From positions 789,339-853,338 of the forward strand of contig JAKNDB010000053.1 of NCBI GenBank assembly GCA_024305405.1: a stretch of DNA of 64,000 nt, in the 5' to 3' direction. The position numbers and the translations under genes were made by a program. The notes beneath the pieces were generated by a model. That model saw nothing but the letters and a program-made list of their open reading frames with translations. It searched no databases and was not told the DNA's origin. Numbering within the stretch: the first letter of the stretch is position 1; each line of letters starts with the position of its first letter. Shown here one piece after another: positions 1 to 14,800 of this stretch. The DNA comes from Dirofilaria immitis. Its lineage: Eukaryota > Nematoda > Chromadorea > Rhabditida > Onchocercidae.

Positions 1-41
1 AACAACTTTAACGAACAGATTAAAAATAATCGATGAAAATT

Positions 42-3000
42 TTATGTGATAGAATTTATTCGATCAACTTTCCTCCTCTTACGACCATTTTCATTTAATT
101 CAATCGTTAATGCATTTGTTGATACAGCATGAGGCATCATTCCGGATACTTGTTGGCTTAAAACCAATTTTATTGAGAGAATTTGATAAATTTAAAAATT
201 TTCCTCTTTCTTTTTTTTCTTTGTTAAATTTCAAATAATTTGGTCAAATTTTATTCAATAAATTTAGCAAATCTAAAATTTTTCGGAAAAAAAACTTTTA
301 TCATTTCTCAAAGCAGTGATAATGAAATGAGAAAATTATGAAAAATTATCATTACAAATTATTCAAATTATCATTACAAAATTTTTGTTATAAATCAAAA
401 ATTGTAAATGTTAGAAAAATGAGCAAAATGATAATGAAACAATTGAAGCAATTTGATTAGGAAAAGTTCAAAGAGGTAAATATACCGAAGATAAGGATAA
501 TTATCACTGTAAATGATTAAATTCAAAATGATAATCATGCAAAGAAATATTGAGCTAGATGATAAAACATATGAAATTGGTGATAGCATGAAAATTAAAC
601 AATTAATGATATATTATATCAAAAAGCAAGGTAATGCAAAAAATATATGAACTTTTAAAAATTTTATCGGAAAAAAATTATGCAAAGAATATAATTGAAT
701 TAATTTTTAAGCTATCAAAAAAGCATAAAAACTGATTAATTTAAAATTGAAATGAATAAATCAAAAAAATTAAATAAAATTTTATATTAATTAGTTATCA
801 AGCTATTAATGATTTATTAATAAAATCATTTATTAATGATTTATTGATAAAATTTTATGATCTATCTACAAATAAGCAACATGCAAGAATTATCATATAG
901 ATGATGAATGTATTAATCATTAAATATATATATTAAATAATTTCGAATTAAATTTTCATCAAATTCTTTACTTAAATTATGTTAAATATGACAATCCTAA
1001 ATTTTAAAGTATAATTTAATTATTTGAAAAAATTGACTATATTTTTAAATTAATTGCTCATTTTTAATAATTTTATTAATAAATTTTTGCAGCCAATTAA
1101 TTGTAAGCAATTATTTTTATTATTGTTTTTTTTTTAGATTTAATAAATAAAACTTTGAGAAATAGAATTTAACAAAAATTTGAAAAAAGAAAGATAGTTG
1201 TGATAGACAAATAAATATAATGAATAATTGTAATTTTTATATAAAAATACAATTGTTAAAGATGAAAAGATTAAGCAATTATTTAAGCAATGGAAAAAAA
1301 CGAGAAAAAGAAGGATTATTTCATGCAAATGTTAATTTAGGTTACCTGGAAAAATTGAAAGAACCATTTGTGGGTTTACAATGATATGTTGAAAAACACC
1401 TTTGTTTTCTATATTGTGATATTGGGTGCATTGATTGACCTATGAAAAAAAAGGTGAAATAATAATAAATTCATTTTTTGTTTTTAATTTATTTAATTGG
1501 TTTTATTTTAATAAAAATTAACTAATCTCAATTATTCAATTAATAATTATTTAATCAATAATTATTGATTAAATAATTAGTGTTAATAAATTTTAATTAT
1601 CATTCATTTATTTATATTTTAATTATATCATTCATTTATTTATATTTTAATTATACGATTTTTTCAATTTCTATTTTATCAATATTCTTTTTTCTTTTAC
1701 AATAAAAATTAGTACTTATTATCAGTAGCATATACCATTTTTCAGATAATTCATATTTATGAATGAATGCATATATGCAAATTATTTCGAATCGAGAAAA
1801 AATCACCTCAAGAAAATGGCTATTTTTAAGCATACATATTTATATTTCAACAAATTTATCATATGTTTATTATTTTAATGAAAAAAAAGTTGATAAAAAG
1901 TAACAAATGATATAATTTGATAAAAATTTTAAAATAAAATTTACCAAAAATACGAGGCGGCTTTTTTAAAGGTCTACAACGAAGCATATGAAAACATATT
2001 AATCGAATATTTGGATTAATTAAACAATAAAAATAGAAATTCAATGCAAATTTTGTAAATTCCATCACATTGATAATTGCTCGAATTATCTAAAATTTAG
2101 AAAAAAATTAAGCAAAAAAAAAGGAAAGAAATAGAAAAAAAAATAAAAAATAGAAAAATTAAATAATTAAAATTTTATGTAAATAAACGATTATCAAAAT
2201 TAGAATAAATGGAATAATTCGATTATCACTAATTTATCAGTTTTTTATTATCATAAAAATATTTTATTATTTTCATGAGAATCTTATTTATCAGATCAAA
2301 TTAATGAAATTTGTGCTAATGTGATTCAATTCTTTTTTTTGCATAAATGATTAATTTAAACTAATTTCTCAGAATTTATCATTTATTTCATATTTATTTA
2401 TATATATATGTTAAACCATTGAATAAAATGTAGTAAGATTGGAAGTGATATGATAAGAATATGATAATTTGTATTTTTATATGAAAATCTATATTTAACA
2501 TTACTGTCATGATATTATTAGACAACACGGAAAAATTTGCATACTGTAAATTTCGCAATTATTTGTACTGCAAGTATTAATTTTGTGTAATTAAATTTTA
2601 ATATTATATTAGTAAATACTATAAAATGCACTAATCTGATACTGTAAATAATTATATCTATGCGATTATTATGCTATAATAAAATATATAAATAATTAAA
2701 TCGGAAATTAGAAATGACTAACTTGAAATGATACATTAAAAGATTGCTTATCAGAAACAAATATTGTAAGTGGAGCAGCGGGTATTGTACAAACAAAAAA
2801 TATTATTGTAATCGAAAATAATAATGTAAATAGTTGCCTTTCTTCCTGAAAAATTTTCTCTTTCATATTTCTGATATCTTATTGTTTTCAATCATTAACA
2901 ATGATAACATAAGTTTGTAATTTAAAATTAAAATTAAACAATGATATTTTTATTTACAACTATATTGTAAAAATGACAATTTAAATAATTATTGAAATTT

Positions 3001-6000
3001 ACGTCAAACAAATTTAAAAACAAATAAACATTTTTAAGGAATGAAAATAAATCAAAATATTATGAATTTCACTCATTGTGAAATATAAATATAATCAAAT
3101 ATGATATAATATAAATTTGATACAATTTAATTTTTACTAATTATTAATATATCTAATTTGAATTAAAATATATGAAATGAATTTCACTCATTGTGAAATA
3201 TAAATATAATCAAATATGATATAATATAAATTTGCAATAATCATTTATATGAATATGATATTCGAATAATCATATTACTAACTAACTTGTTCAATTTTTG
3301 TTGAAATTTTTTGTGTATTAGAAGCAAGTCGTTTAAATCGTTCCTTTTATTATTTCGATATGTAATTAAAATTCTTAAATTAAAATATGCAACCAAAACA
3401 AATGGTAATAGACGACTGATTGTCTCACGACACCATTCATATACCTTATACCAAGTTTCAATTTTACGATCGCATACAACAAATTGACATGAAGCAATTT
3501 CAGATGGCACCTACAAAATTAAACATTTATGAGAATACTATTTCAACTGATTCATTCCTCAATAATAGCTCTACATTTGCATATATTCATATATATTCGT
3601 TTAGCAAAGGTCAAACTTTACGAAAAGTTACGGAAAATATAATTTAGCGATTTCCTAAATAAAATTCATCATTTACAAATTGTTTATATTTTATCATTCA
3701 TTTTTCTTCTTAAGCATTTGATAAATAGTTTGGAATTAATTCTGAATTTTATTTACTAAATATAAAAAGGTAAATAAAGATAAAGTAAAATGATAATTTA
3801 AGATTATGAATATAATTACAATTAAATCCATTACAAACCTCATAAACAACTTTTTTAACAGCCCATGGAGCATAGATACAAAAATTCATCACATAAGATA
3901 TGATAACCAAAAATAAGCACATTTTTGTCTCTTGAAAAAAGAAAGCAAAATCAATTAATTAGTTTTATTAATTAATTAACAAAGACTCAATGTCTTAAAT
4001 TTAATATATGATTAGTTATATTGTGAAGATATTCGAGAATGATTATCAAATATTACATAATAAGTGTAGGAAAGATAAAATTCTTCTATGAATACTTTCA
4101 AATATTTATGTAAATCACTTAAATTTTATCGGAGATATTTGAAATGATAATATAAATAATTGTAAAAACATGTAAATATAAGGACGTATCAAAAGTTAAT
4201 ATTTTAATCAAAATTTGAATATTCTAATTTAATTTTTATAAATAATTAAAATTGAATATTTTAAGCAAAAATAATTTTAGAAGTTTGATATTAAATTTTT
4301 ATCAAAGTAACATATCTGAGATAACGATGATGAAAAGGATGACAAACAGCCATATATTGACTCATTGTTAAAAATACCACAATCCATACACTGGTACCCA
4401 TAAATGCATTTACCTGAAAATAATATATGAAGAAATTGATACTACAGATAATATTACACTAATCTGTTGCAGTGCTAATCAGTTATCGAAAACTATTTCA
4501 CAATGCGACATAATTTTTATAGGCCTACCTTACAACAGTAATCTGGTTTACCCAATTTTAGATGAGTTAATTAATTCAGGAAAAAAATTCTTATATGCTC
4601 ATCCGAGATTATTCTCGAAATTGTAATAATTCCTGTATTAAAATACTAATGATCAGAAATCATAATTAATTTATAAAAATTAAAATTTGAAATTTCACTA
4701 ACAATATATTATTTACTTAACTTTTCTTTTATTAAAATATTTTCAATAAGAATTTTTTCTTTCAAAAATAATTATTAAATAAGCTAATATCATAATTATA
4801 TATGCATGAATTTTCACTGTTAAATTCTATTGATTGATCGATGATAATATGATCATATATTATTGTCGAAGAAATAATAAAATATTTGTCATAAATCACG
4901 CACGTATTGTAATTCACGCACGTGACAAATTTTATTTTTACGTAATTTACTTTTTGTTTGTTTTCCTTTATGCACAAAAAAATCAATAATTTTATTGGAT
5001 TTTTTTTGAGAGAAAAAATATAAATAAAAATAAGAACAAACTAATGGAAATCCAATATGAGCATAATAAAGTGATGATGGATATGAACAAAGACGATAAT
5101 CAAGCAACCATAATATCATTGGTATCACTGATAAAAGTGTTGACTAAAATAAATAAAAAAACAAATAATTTAGCTAAATATTAGCATATAATTATAAAAT
5201 AATTAAATTAATGCTTTCTTTTTTTTTTAAAGAAAAGCATTAATCTAATTAATCAATTAATTTATCATTGCTTGATAAATTCTGTTAAATCATTGATAAA
5301 ACACTTCTAAAAATTACGATAATAATCAAGTTAGTAGATCTTAATAATCATTAATGATTAATTCGAGTAAATAGTTAGGAATAATAAATTAATAATATTT
5401 ATTTCAATTCAAATATTTGCATAAAATTTCATAATATATTTATATTATTGCAACTTAAATTAGTATTAAATTTTAAATTTATAAATTAAAAAATTAAATT
5501 CCATTTCGAATTATGATGCTTATGAAGATATTGAAAAATGATATAAATAAATGAAAAACTTGCCAGATCGGTAATAGCCAATAATATGAGGTAGGTATAA
5601 ATGATCGACGATCGTTTAAATAATGAACGTGTCAACGTTGCTACTGTCATTATATCACCTATAAATTGGAATTGTTATAATAGTAATAAAATTATTAAAT
5701 TAATTAATTTAATACTTAAAAATAAACTACAATTAGATCATTCATCAAGTTGTTCTTAAAAAATTTTTTTCATTTAAAATTTTATCAAATAAATGATAAA
5801 TGATAATATGATGCAAATTATAATGATATCATGATATAATCATAAATAAAACCTCTCTCAATTAACATTTCCAAAAGATATAAACAAATGGAATTAATAT
5901 GAGTTAAAAATATATTTGAAATTTAAAATTTTCATCCTTATTAATTTATTAAATTAATTTTCCTTCCTCTTTCTTTGATAACAAATAGTTAACTTTCATA

Positions 6001-6707
6001 TGATTTTTATCAAACTTTCTTTTTCGCCTTTTTCTTTTTAATGATAATATTTGTTTGATAATAATTTTATTGATTAGATTATTAAAAGTGTATTAATGCA
6101 TTTTTCTTTTTAAAGAGAAAATTTGAGAGTTACACGATAATATTAATATTTTATCAGTTTACAATATATAGTTTGTTAGCAACTAATTTTTGAATATGAA
6201 ATTTTTCAATTACAGTATTTCGATTTTTTTTTTTGCCAGACATTTTTATGAATATTTTATCCATCTTCTATTATATAATGCTTATATTTATCGCATTTCA
6301 TTTCATCATCCTATCAACTTTCTTTTTTTTTTTTTTTTACAAATTTAATAAATGATGCAATTTTGTGTGATAGCAATTTTTTGATTACTTATTGAAATGA
6401 TAACAAAAATGATGTCAATATATTTTTTGAAAAAAATTAAAAAATTATTGATAATATTAATATTATTTCACATTGAAATATAATACTTTGTTGACAATCA
6501 ATCAATCAATCGATATTTGAATAATGATAACTTACCAATGACGCCAAATGATATGATAATTGGTGCGATATAACCATAAGTGATACGATTTACAAGTGAT
6601 ACTCGAATAGCATCTGATGTACCATTAAGAAAATAAACAGAAGTAAAAGTATCATCGAGATCAGCGTTATCAGATATAAAAATGGAGCATAAATTTTCCG
6701 ATCCCAT
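42..6707 (-). CDS. FMRFamide/neuropeptide-type class A GPCR, 10 exons, 421 aa
   Basis: Seven-transmembrane receptor of the plasma membrane, probably for a neuropeptide. Exons in coding order: 6707-6536, 5658-5564, 5143-5042, 4413-4312, 3928-3839, 3510-3283, 2845-2723, 2089-1945, 1439-1346, 156-42; all phases match and the reading ends at a TAA (44-42). The ATG at 6707 opens an extracellular N-terminus with an NGT glycosylation site (N28). TM1 lies about residues 44-66, TM2 ends in LLAITDL, and TM3 has the typical SVW..VFLT pattern followed by S141-Q142-Y143-M-A-V-C-H-P. TM4 is the C-I-Y-A-P-W exon, TM5 is in the 76-codon exon, TM6 has IIFFVCTIPAAP, and TM7 has NFYFYCLINPNIR. The C-tail is basic (NGRKRRK). 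TM3 and TM7 match nematode FMRFamide-receptor-like proteins; the ligand cannot be deduced. Oddities: the E/D-R-Y triplet is SQY, and intron 2 has a GC donor. Exons 9 and 10 rest mainly on splice-phase fit and are the least certain. Confidence 0.9.
3062..3234. repeat. Two direct copies of a 58-bp AT-rich unit
   Basis: Positions 3062-3119 and 3177-3234 carry a nearly identical 58-bp unit beginning atgaatttcactcattgtg. The copies are 115 bp apart and lie in the GPCR intron between the TM5 and TM6 exons. Confidence 0.85.
5562..5563 (-). other. GC splice donor of GPCR intron 2
   Basis: The exon coding LLAITDL is followed directly by GCAAGTTT, and no GT nearby keeps the frame. The next exon starts in phase 0 after TTTTAG. 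A GC-AG intron with an otherwise strong donor consensus is the simplest reading. Confidence 0.7.
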
Positions 6708-7077
6708 ATCACTTATTTATTGATTATTTTAACAATTGTATCAATAAATTTTGAAAGAATCGAATTAATTAAATAAATTCAGCAAGAAAATACAGTTTTG
6801 CATATAATATTTTAGAAAAAGGCATTCATTCATTGAATAATCAATCAAATCAATTCAAATATTTAATAATTTATATTCAAAAATAGCAAATATTTGTTAT
6901 TATCAATTCAAAATAATTCGTACAGCGTAACAATAATACTAATCAGTAGTAGTAGGTTGATAAACAGCAGTAGTAATCGATAGATTGATAATAGACAATG
7001 GAATAAATTTAGTCAAAAATAATTTAAATGATATATTTAAATATATTAGTAGAATAATTTGAGAAATTGATTAATGA

Positions 7078-8765
7078 CTAAAATAATCGAATGAATAATA
7101 GCGAAACATTATCCTCGGAACCAAGTTTTAATGCTTTTCGTACCAAATATTCTGCAATTCTGCAAATATTCACTTCTTTTTTGAGAATAAATTGATAACT
7201 AAATTTAAATTTAAATTTTCAAAAACGAAAATATTTAATTTAATAAAAATTATAATTTACATTTTTCATTTTATTTACTAAAATATTTTTTAGTAAAATA
7301 ATTTGAAATAATCTTAAGGATAAACTTTAATTTATTTTTAGCTCATAAATTTTTAGTTAAATTTTCATTGCACAATTTTAAATTATCTGATATACAACAT
7401 TTGCATAATATAATTACTTCTTTTGTTTTTTCCCTCTCCTCTCTCTTTTGCTTTCTCTTACTTTTCCTATTTTGCCATTTTTATCAGAAAAGAAAAGAGG
7501 AAGAATGATAAAAGATAAAAATAAACTTATGCCACTGATTTGATGATATACGAAGAAATGTTGATGCGATATTTATCGCTTGCTCATTTGTTAATACATC
7601 CCAAAAACCATCTGATGCAACAAGAATAAATTTTAAATTAATTTCATTCAGATCAATCCGAACAATATCCGGTTGTGCTGTTAATACCGAAAGTCGTTTT
7701 AAGGCTGTATCGCCAAATGCTCTAAGAAAATAAACTTATCAAACACTTATCTGATATCAAATATCTATCATTAATATATGCAACAACCTTAAATTTCTAT
7801 TACTTTTCGACGATTAATAATTAATTTGTAAAATTTTAATAAAATATTTTCTTATAAAATTATAAATTTATATGCACATTTAGATTATCATAAAAATCGA
7901 ATGATATCTTTATCATTATTATCATAAATTTTACAATGTTAATTAATAATACATTAGAATGAATTTTCCGTGTAATTTTATTATTATTTATCATATCAGT
8001 AATTTGCAAAAATTTTGATAAAAATTTCCTCTAAAAAAATTAAAAAAACATTCTTTAATTCATTTCTACTCATTTTATCATATAATATACGAGATTCGCA
8101 ATTGATTTATGATAAAATAATTAATCGTTTAAATTATTCAAATTTTAATTGCTCAATTTAATTAGTTTATCAATTTCATTACTTAAATTAAGAGATGAGC
8201 AAAATTTATGATAAAATTTATTCAAATTATTTCTTCCTCTCATGTTGATTATTGTAATTTGTAGAGAAAGTTAAAAGATAAGAAAAGCGAATAATTTATT
8301 ATTATCATAGACATTTTAAATTTTTGATTATTTATATTCAAATTATTAATTATTTATAAATGAAACAATGCAAAATTAAAGTATTATTCTTTGAAGCAAA
8401 ATATTTTATGCTTAAAATAATATCAAATATTATTGGAAATAGAATTACATTTAGATAAATAGAGAAATGTAATTTATGTTAATAAGTTCAAATAAAACGA
8501 AGAGGTAATATTATTTGAATAAAAATTTTTTTGCAAATTAAATTGATAGGTTTTAGCAGAAAAAGAGATAAACAGTGATTAGTTCTAGTAGAAAGAAGAA
8601 ATAAGTAATGATAAGTTTAATAGAAAAAAAAGAAAAAAATGATAAGTTTTAGTAGAAAAAAGAGATAAAAATGATAAGTTTTAACAGAAAAAAAACAGAT
8701 AATGATAAGTTTTAGTAGCAAAAAGAAATAAGTAATGATAAGTTTTAGTAGAAAGGAGAGATAAG

Positions 8766-8807
<42 letters not shown>

Positions 8808-11800
8808 TGTTGTTTGTATGAAAAAATTCCAGCAAACTATCACATAAAACTTTAAATATTGCGATACTATTTTAAGTACACGCGATGCAATGAAAACCAG
8901 TTTTCCTTTCTTTCTTTTTTTTATTTTGTTATTTTCGTTTTTTTTATTTTATTTTCTTAATTGATCAATAAAATAGTAATTAAAATTAATTGTTATGAAT
9001 TAGTAAAAATTAAAAAAAAATTAAAATTATTCATTTCTTATTTATTATTTTAATATAAAAGAATTGTCAAATTTAATATTTTCTTTTAAAAATTTTAAAA
9101 TAAAAAAAAAGTGACATATTGAAAATTTAGAAATACATAAATAATATTTTTGTTTTTCGTTTTTTTTTATTTTTAAATTGAATTGAAAAACAAAAATTTA
9201 GCATACATTAAAGTATTTAATATTTGATGTTGGGAATTTTGTAAATTTTTTTTTTACAAAACTAATAATTGTTAATTAATTTAAGAACAAAATTTTTTTT
9301 CTCGAATTAATTGCTTGTGCAGAAATTTTAGAATTTTTAATTTTTAATTTTTCCAAATTTTTTATGCTAAAAATTTTGAAAATAAAAAAATTTTAGCCTT
9401 TAAATTTTGTTGAAAAAGAAATAACAAAGAAATGAAGAAAATGTAAAATAACAAATGATATGAATGGTGTAATTATATGATAGTGGAAAAGATAAAATAT
9501 TTATAAAAATGATCAATAAAAAAACGAAGCAAAAAAAATTTTTTGTTATTGTTACATCGTTTTCAAATATTATAATTGAAAAAAAAGCAATAAAATAATA
9601 TCATATTAAATTACTTTATTTAATGATAAATAGTTAATTGTTGAATTATCAAATTGACATCTGAAAAAAGAGATTTTAAATATTAATATCAAATATTTCA
9701 TTTGAATTTGTTTTAATCGATATTGATAATAGTTATTGATTTGATATGATTCGGTATTTTTACAATAGAAATAGTTTAAAAACGATCTTAGCATTAGTTT
9801 GATAAAAAGTTAAGAAATATAACAATTTTCTTTGAATAACTTTTAAGGCTATTAAATTTTATTTAAATTGAATAGATGCAAAAATTGCTTAATTTTTGCT
9901 TTTATCGACGTGTCATTTTTTAGCTACTTTTTCAATGCCGTATAATTTCATTAGTCTCGACATCATTTGATCAGTCTCGAGTTCATCAGACTTTGCTTAA
10001 TGATTTTAAGTTGTTGGAAAAGGAAGAATTATTTTTATCTAACTATTTATATGTGGATGTGCAATGTTTCATTCGACAAAACGTTATATTTAAGTTTTTA
10101 TTTTTTTTTCAATTTCAAAGTTAATCTTCTCTTTGCAAATATTTGAATTAAATGAGTAAAAGAAAAAAAAGTTTTATTTTTGCTTATTTCATTGATAATA
10201 TTTCATTAATTTCGCTTATGAAATTTTATTAAATTTTACAATAAAAGGAAAAAAGAAGAAACAACGAAAGACAAACAATCAAAAAGTTTGTAAACAAACA
10301 AAAAGAAAAAGTATTTTAGCAATAAAATTTGATATTTCGTTTTCTTTTTTTTGTTTTGCTTTTTTCTTTTATAATTTCTTTGATTGAAAATTTGCCTTTT
10401 CTTTTTAAATTCAAATAAATTTGCTAAAAAAAGAAAAAAACGGAAAAGAAGTTGGAAAATATCAAAGAAATTTGGAAAAAATTTCTTGACATTTGCTTTT
10501 TTTTTTTTTCTAAACGTATTATTTGTTGAAATTTAAAAGTGAAATTTAAACTTAAATGATATATTCATTTATTGCTTCAATTTTATTTTTTTGTTTTTTT
10601 TTTGAAAATACTTTAAGAGAGGAAATTGGTAAAATTTCAATAGTGCAAAGTGTATATTGGAATCCCATGGAAGTTATACATAATTTTAAAATGGTTTATT
10701 TCTCTTTTACCAAAATAATCCATTTCCCGGCCAGATAATTTATCAGATAATTTGCATTGAATGATAAGAGAAAGAAAAGGAAACAAATTTTTTTTTCTAC
10801 AAAAAAAAGAAAAACCAACTAATTTCTTAAAATACTGCATAATCTTCTACTTTTTCTTGTTTTATCAGAGAAAAAATAAAATAAAAATTGTTTAAAAAAA
10901 TTTTTACAAAATCTTTTCTTATCACTAAATTCATTTCTATTTCTTTATCAAAACAAAAAAAAGAAAAAGAAAAATTTAACAGGTATATGCAACGAGAAAT
11001 AATTCCTATAAAATCATTTCTTATCATTAGATAAAATGAAAAATATTGTTTTGATAAAATATTTTTTAAGAAAAATTATTTTTAAAAAAAAAAAACTAAA
11101 AATTTATTCGACCAATTTTTTTCCTATTATTTTAATTTGATAAATTTTTGTATTTGCAACAAAATATATATTAGAATTGAGGGAGAAAAATGAAAAGAAA
11201 AAATGAGAAACTTGTTTTATTCCTCTTTTATTTTCACTCTCTCTCTCTCTCTATTTCAGGTTTTTTTCTCTTCGCACATTTATTTTAGGTTAATTAAAAT
11301 GATTTATAATGTCGTTTTTTTTTCTTACCTTTTTAATTATTTCTTTCTTTATTTTAGATTAATTGAATTATAATATTTTCTTTTTAAATTAAAGTAAATA
11401 TATTTTTTGATAATTAATAATACAAATACTTTATTTCGTTAAATAAATAGAGACAAATATATATATATATGTACGCATATTTTTTCCCTTTAAAAATCTG
11501 CCAAAAACAGATATATTCAATAAATGGAAAAGCACTTGGCTTATTTTAGGGTATTAAATATGCCTTTGATTTAATAAGGATAGAATTAAAGATGGAAAAA
11601 AAACAGAAAAAATTTATCTATGAAAAATATTGAAGTTCGAAAAGAAGTGATAAAAATTTTTGTCATTTTATCGATTAGATTGATTTTTAAATATTTCAAT
11701 AGCATAAAAAAATGGTTTATTCAACGAATAAAATCAAAAGAATTTCAGTGAAATGAAATTTTAGTATTTAAATACGTGATAAATGATAACAATGATAAAT

Positions 11801-14800
11801 TTGTAATTTTAACAAGCATCATTTGAATACTTATTAATTTAGTTACGTTTTAATTATCAAATTTCTTACGGATCAATTTTTCTCGAAATAGTTTTCGAGA
11901 AAAATTCTATTCTAGAATAGTTTTCTAAATTTTTGCTAAATTTTTTTGAATTCGAAAAAACTTTTATTTCAAATTCTAATAATAATAATCATACATGGAC
12001 AAATGTAAATTTTAGATTTGCAAAATAATTTATCATCGATAGAGAAATATATAATTTGAAATTTACATATATATTAGTTTTATTCGACTCATATTATAAT
12101 CAGATCTGATAGCAGTATAGATAACATTTGTTAAGTATCAATTAATCGAAATAATTGAAGCAATAAAAATAAATACTGAAATAAAATGGAAGAAATAAAA
12201 TTTGAAAAAGCATTCTTGAATATATCTTGAAAATTTTACCTTCCCTACGATTAATTTAAAAATTATTTTGGTTGATTTTTGCTAGAAAAAAAACAAATTT
12301 TTTAAAATCAATAAGCATATTTAGCGTGTTATAATATTCTGAATCCAATTTTTTTATTTTTGATTACATTTAGAATCTATATGTTGGATTCTATTTTTCA
12401 AATTCAATAAATGCAATCTTCATGCTATTTCTAATTGTAATGAGGAAGAAGAAAAATTTTAATTTTCATATAATTATTAAATTATTTATTGAAAAAATTA
12501 TAAGTTAATTTTTTTTTTTAACGATAATTAACAAACCTTGAAACCGAAAGAATTCCTTGTAATCGATCTACGCCACTAAATTCTATAAAACCTCCCGCAT
12601 TTTCGATACGTTTTCGTTCATTTTCCTTAACGAATTATTTAATTTTTTACGCTTATTTTTAACGTTAAGTTCTTTTTTTCATAATGTTAATGTTAACTAT
12701 AATTTAAAAAGAAAAATTAAAAAAAAAAAGTTTAAAAGAATTACAATAATATTAGAAGAAATCATTTCATATTTTTATAATCTTTTTTATTTCCCATATA
12801 ATACAATATTGAAATCAAAAAAAAAAAAAAGTTTTATATTTTTTAAGAAATGTTAATATCAAAATTTATGAAAAGAAAAAAATTTACATTAAAAATTATT
12901 TATTTACCAATTGGTAAATAACATTAAAGCAATTAATTATTGTTAATTTAAAAATGAATATTTTTTATTCGCAGCAAAAAAATTTATTCATAAAAATTTA
13001 TTTATTTTACTCAATTAATTATTTCGTAAATGATAATTTTAATTAGTTAATTATAAAATATATTATTATTTACTCTTATCACATATTATTATTTACTCTT
13101 ATCACATAACTTTATTAAAAAAATATGAGCTTGGTAAATCTTAAATGAATACTTTAATAACATTTCCTTAACGATTGTTAAATCTTATATTTTTAAAACA
13201 AAGCTATTTTATCAAAAATTCTTTTAAATCCCTGATGACATTTATCAATATATTATTCGAAATATCATCTATTGGGATAACGATTAAAGTTATCATATTT
13301 TTGCTAGAATTATTGATTAACAAATTTTCGAATATAATTTTATGATAACATTTGATCGATGATTTACTAAAACTAGTTATTCCATTTGATAAACTAACAA
13401 GTAAATATGAGAATTATTTACATATTAGTTGATCAATTATTATTGCTAAAACAAAAATATTAAAACGAAAAAAATAGATCGATTTATGTCTCTTATTTTT
13501 TTTTCGTTTAAAATTTTATCCTACTCAATATATGAAAAGTTTTGCCATTTTAAGATAATTTTTTTCGAGAAAAATTTCTTTGTTTTTTTTCAAATCATAA
13601 ATATATATAATTCAACAGTTGGAAAAACAATCATTTAAACAAAGAATAAAAAAGTATTAAGAATAACAAATCGATTAAAATGAAGAAATAATTAAGTATT
13701 TATTAATAATTAAAATTTTTATTTATTTCTTAATAACTAAAATTAGACTGAAAAAAGCGAATTATTGAAAAATTCAAACTTCTAAAATAGTATTAATTAA
13801 TTAAGTAAAAGTTATGGAAGCGAAAACAAAGCATTTCCAATTCGAATTTTAATTCGAAATGAAAATAATAATTGAAGAGAATTGACGAAGTAATAAATTA
13901 AAAAGAAAAAAAATTTTTAATCTGACTGTTAAATGAATACAAAAATTATGCATAAAAATTCTCTAAAAATAGACTCTTTCATTTTCGTAATATCAAAATT
14001 AATTTTTTAATTAATATCGAAACTGGCTTTCATAATTAATTAGTAAATTTTAAATTTTCAAAGAAATTTTTTTTCAAAAATAAATAAAAATTTGCTATGT
14101 ATATGAATATTTCTTAATTATTTAATGTAATAATTTATTAAATTTTATTGCGTTATAATAATTTCTTAAATTTGAAATTTAATTTCATATCGATTGGTAT
14201 ATGATAATTGTTAAAATATCATTTAACTTGATAAGTTGATGAAAAATTGAAAACAAATGAAATAAAAAAAAAGCAAAGGATTAAAATGGATAAAATTTTT
14301 GAAAATGAATGATGAATTGGCGATAATTTTACATCATTTATGCTTATTTTAACCATTTCAGAATTAAAAAAGAGAGAGAGAGAAAATATTAAAAAGTTAA
14401 ATTTTAATTTTGTAATTTTAAGAATAATAAATAACAGAAATACATGACATTTCATAATTCCATTTTTCCCCTTTATATATTATGTTTAATTTAGTAAATA
14501 ATTTATATGAAAAATATTTGGGGAAAATTTTTAAATTTAATTTTAGAATTTTCATATCAAAAAAAAAATATATGATCAGCAATTTGTTATTACTATATTT
14601 TTGATAGTGATAACAGTAATAGTAATAATAGTAATAATTGTGATAGTAGTAAAAGTAGTAATAGGAAATGGGAAGTTTATTAATTTTAAAAAATTCGAAA
14701 TTACCCATCACTAGATAGCAGCTATTAAATTTACTGCTAAACTTTCTTCTAAATGATTTAAAGCTATAAATAAGTTTTAAATGGAGCGATTCATTATAAA

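Noticed and set aside
3420..3647. Plus-strand ORF opposite the GPCR TM5 exon
   Set aside because: It is the antisense shadow of a well-supported exon.
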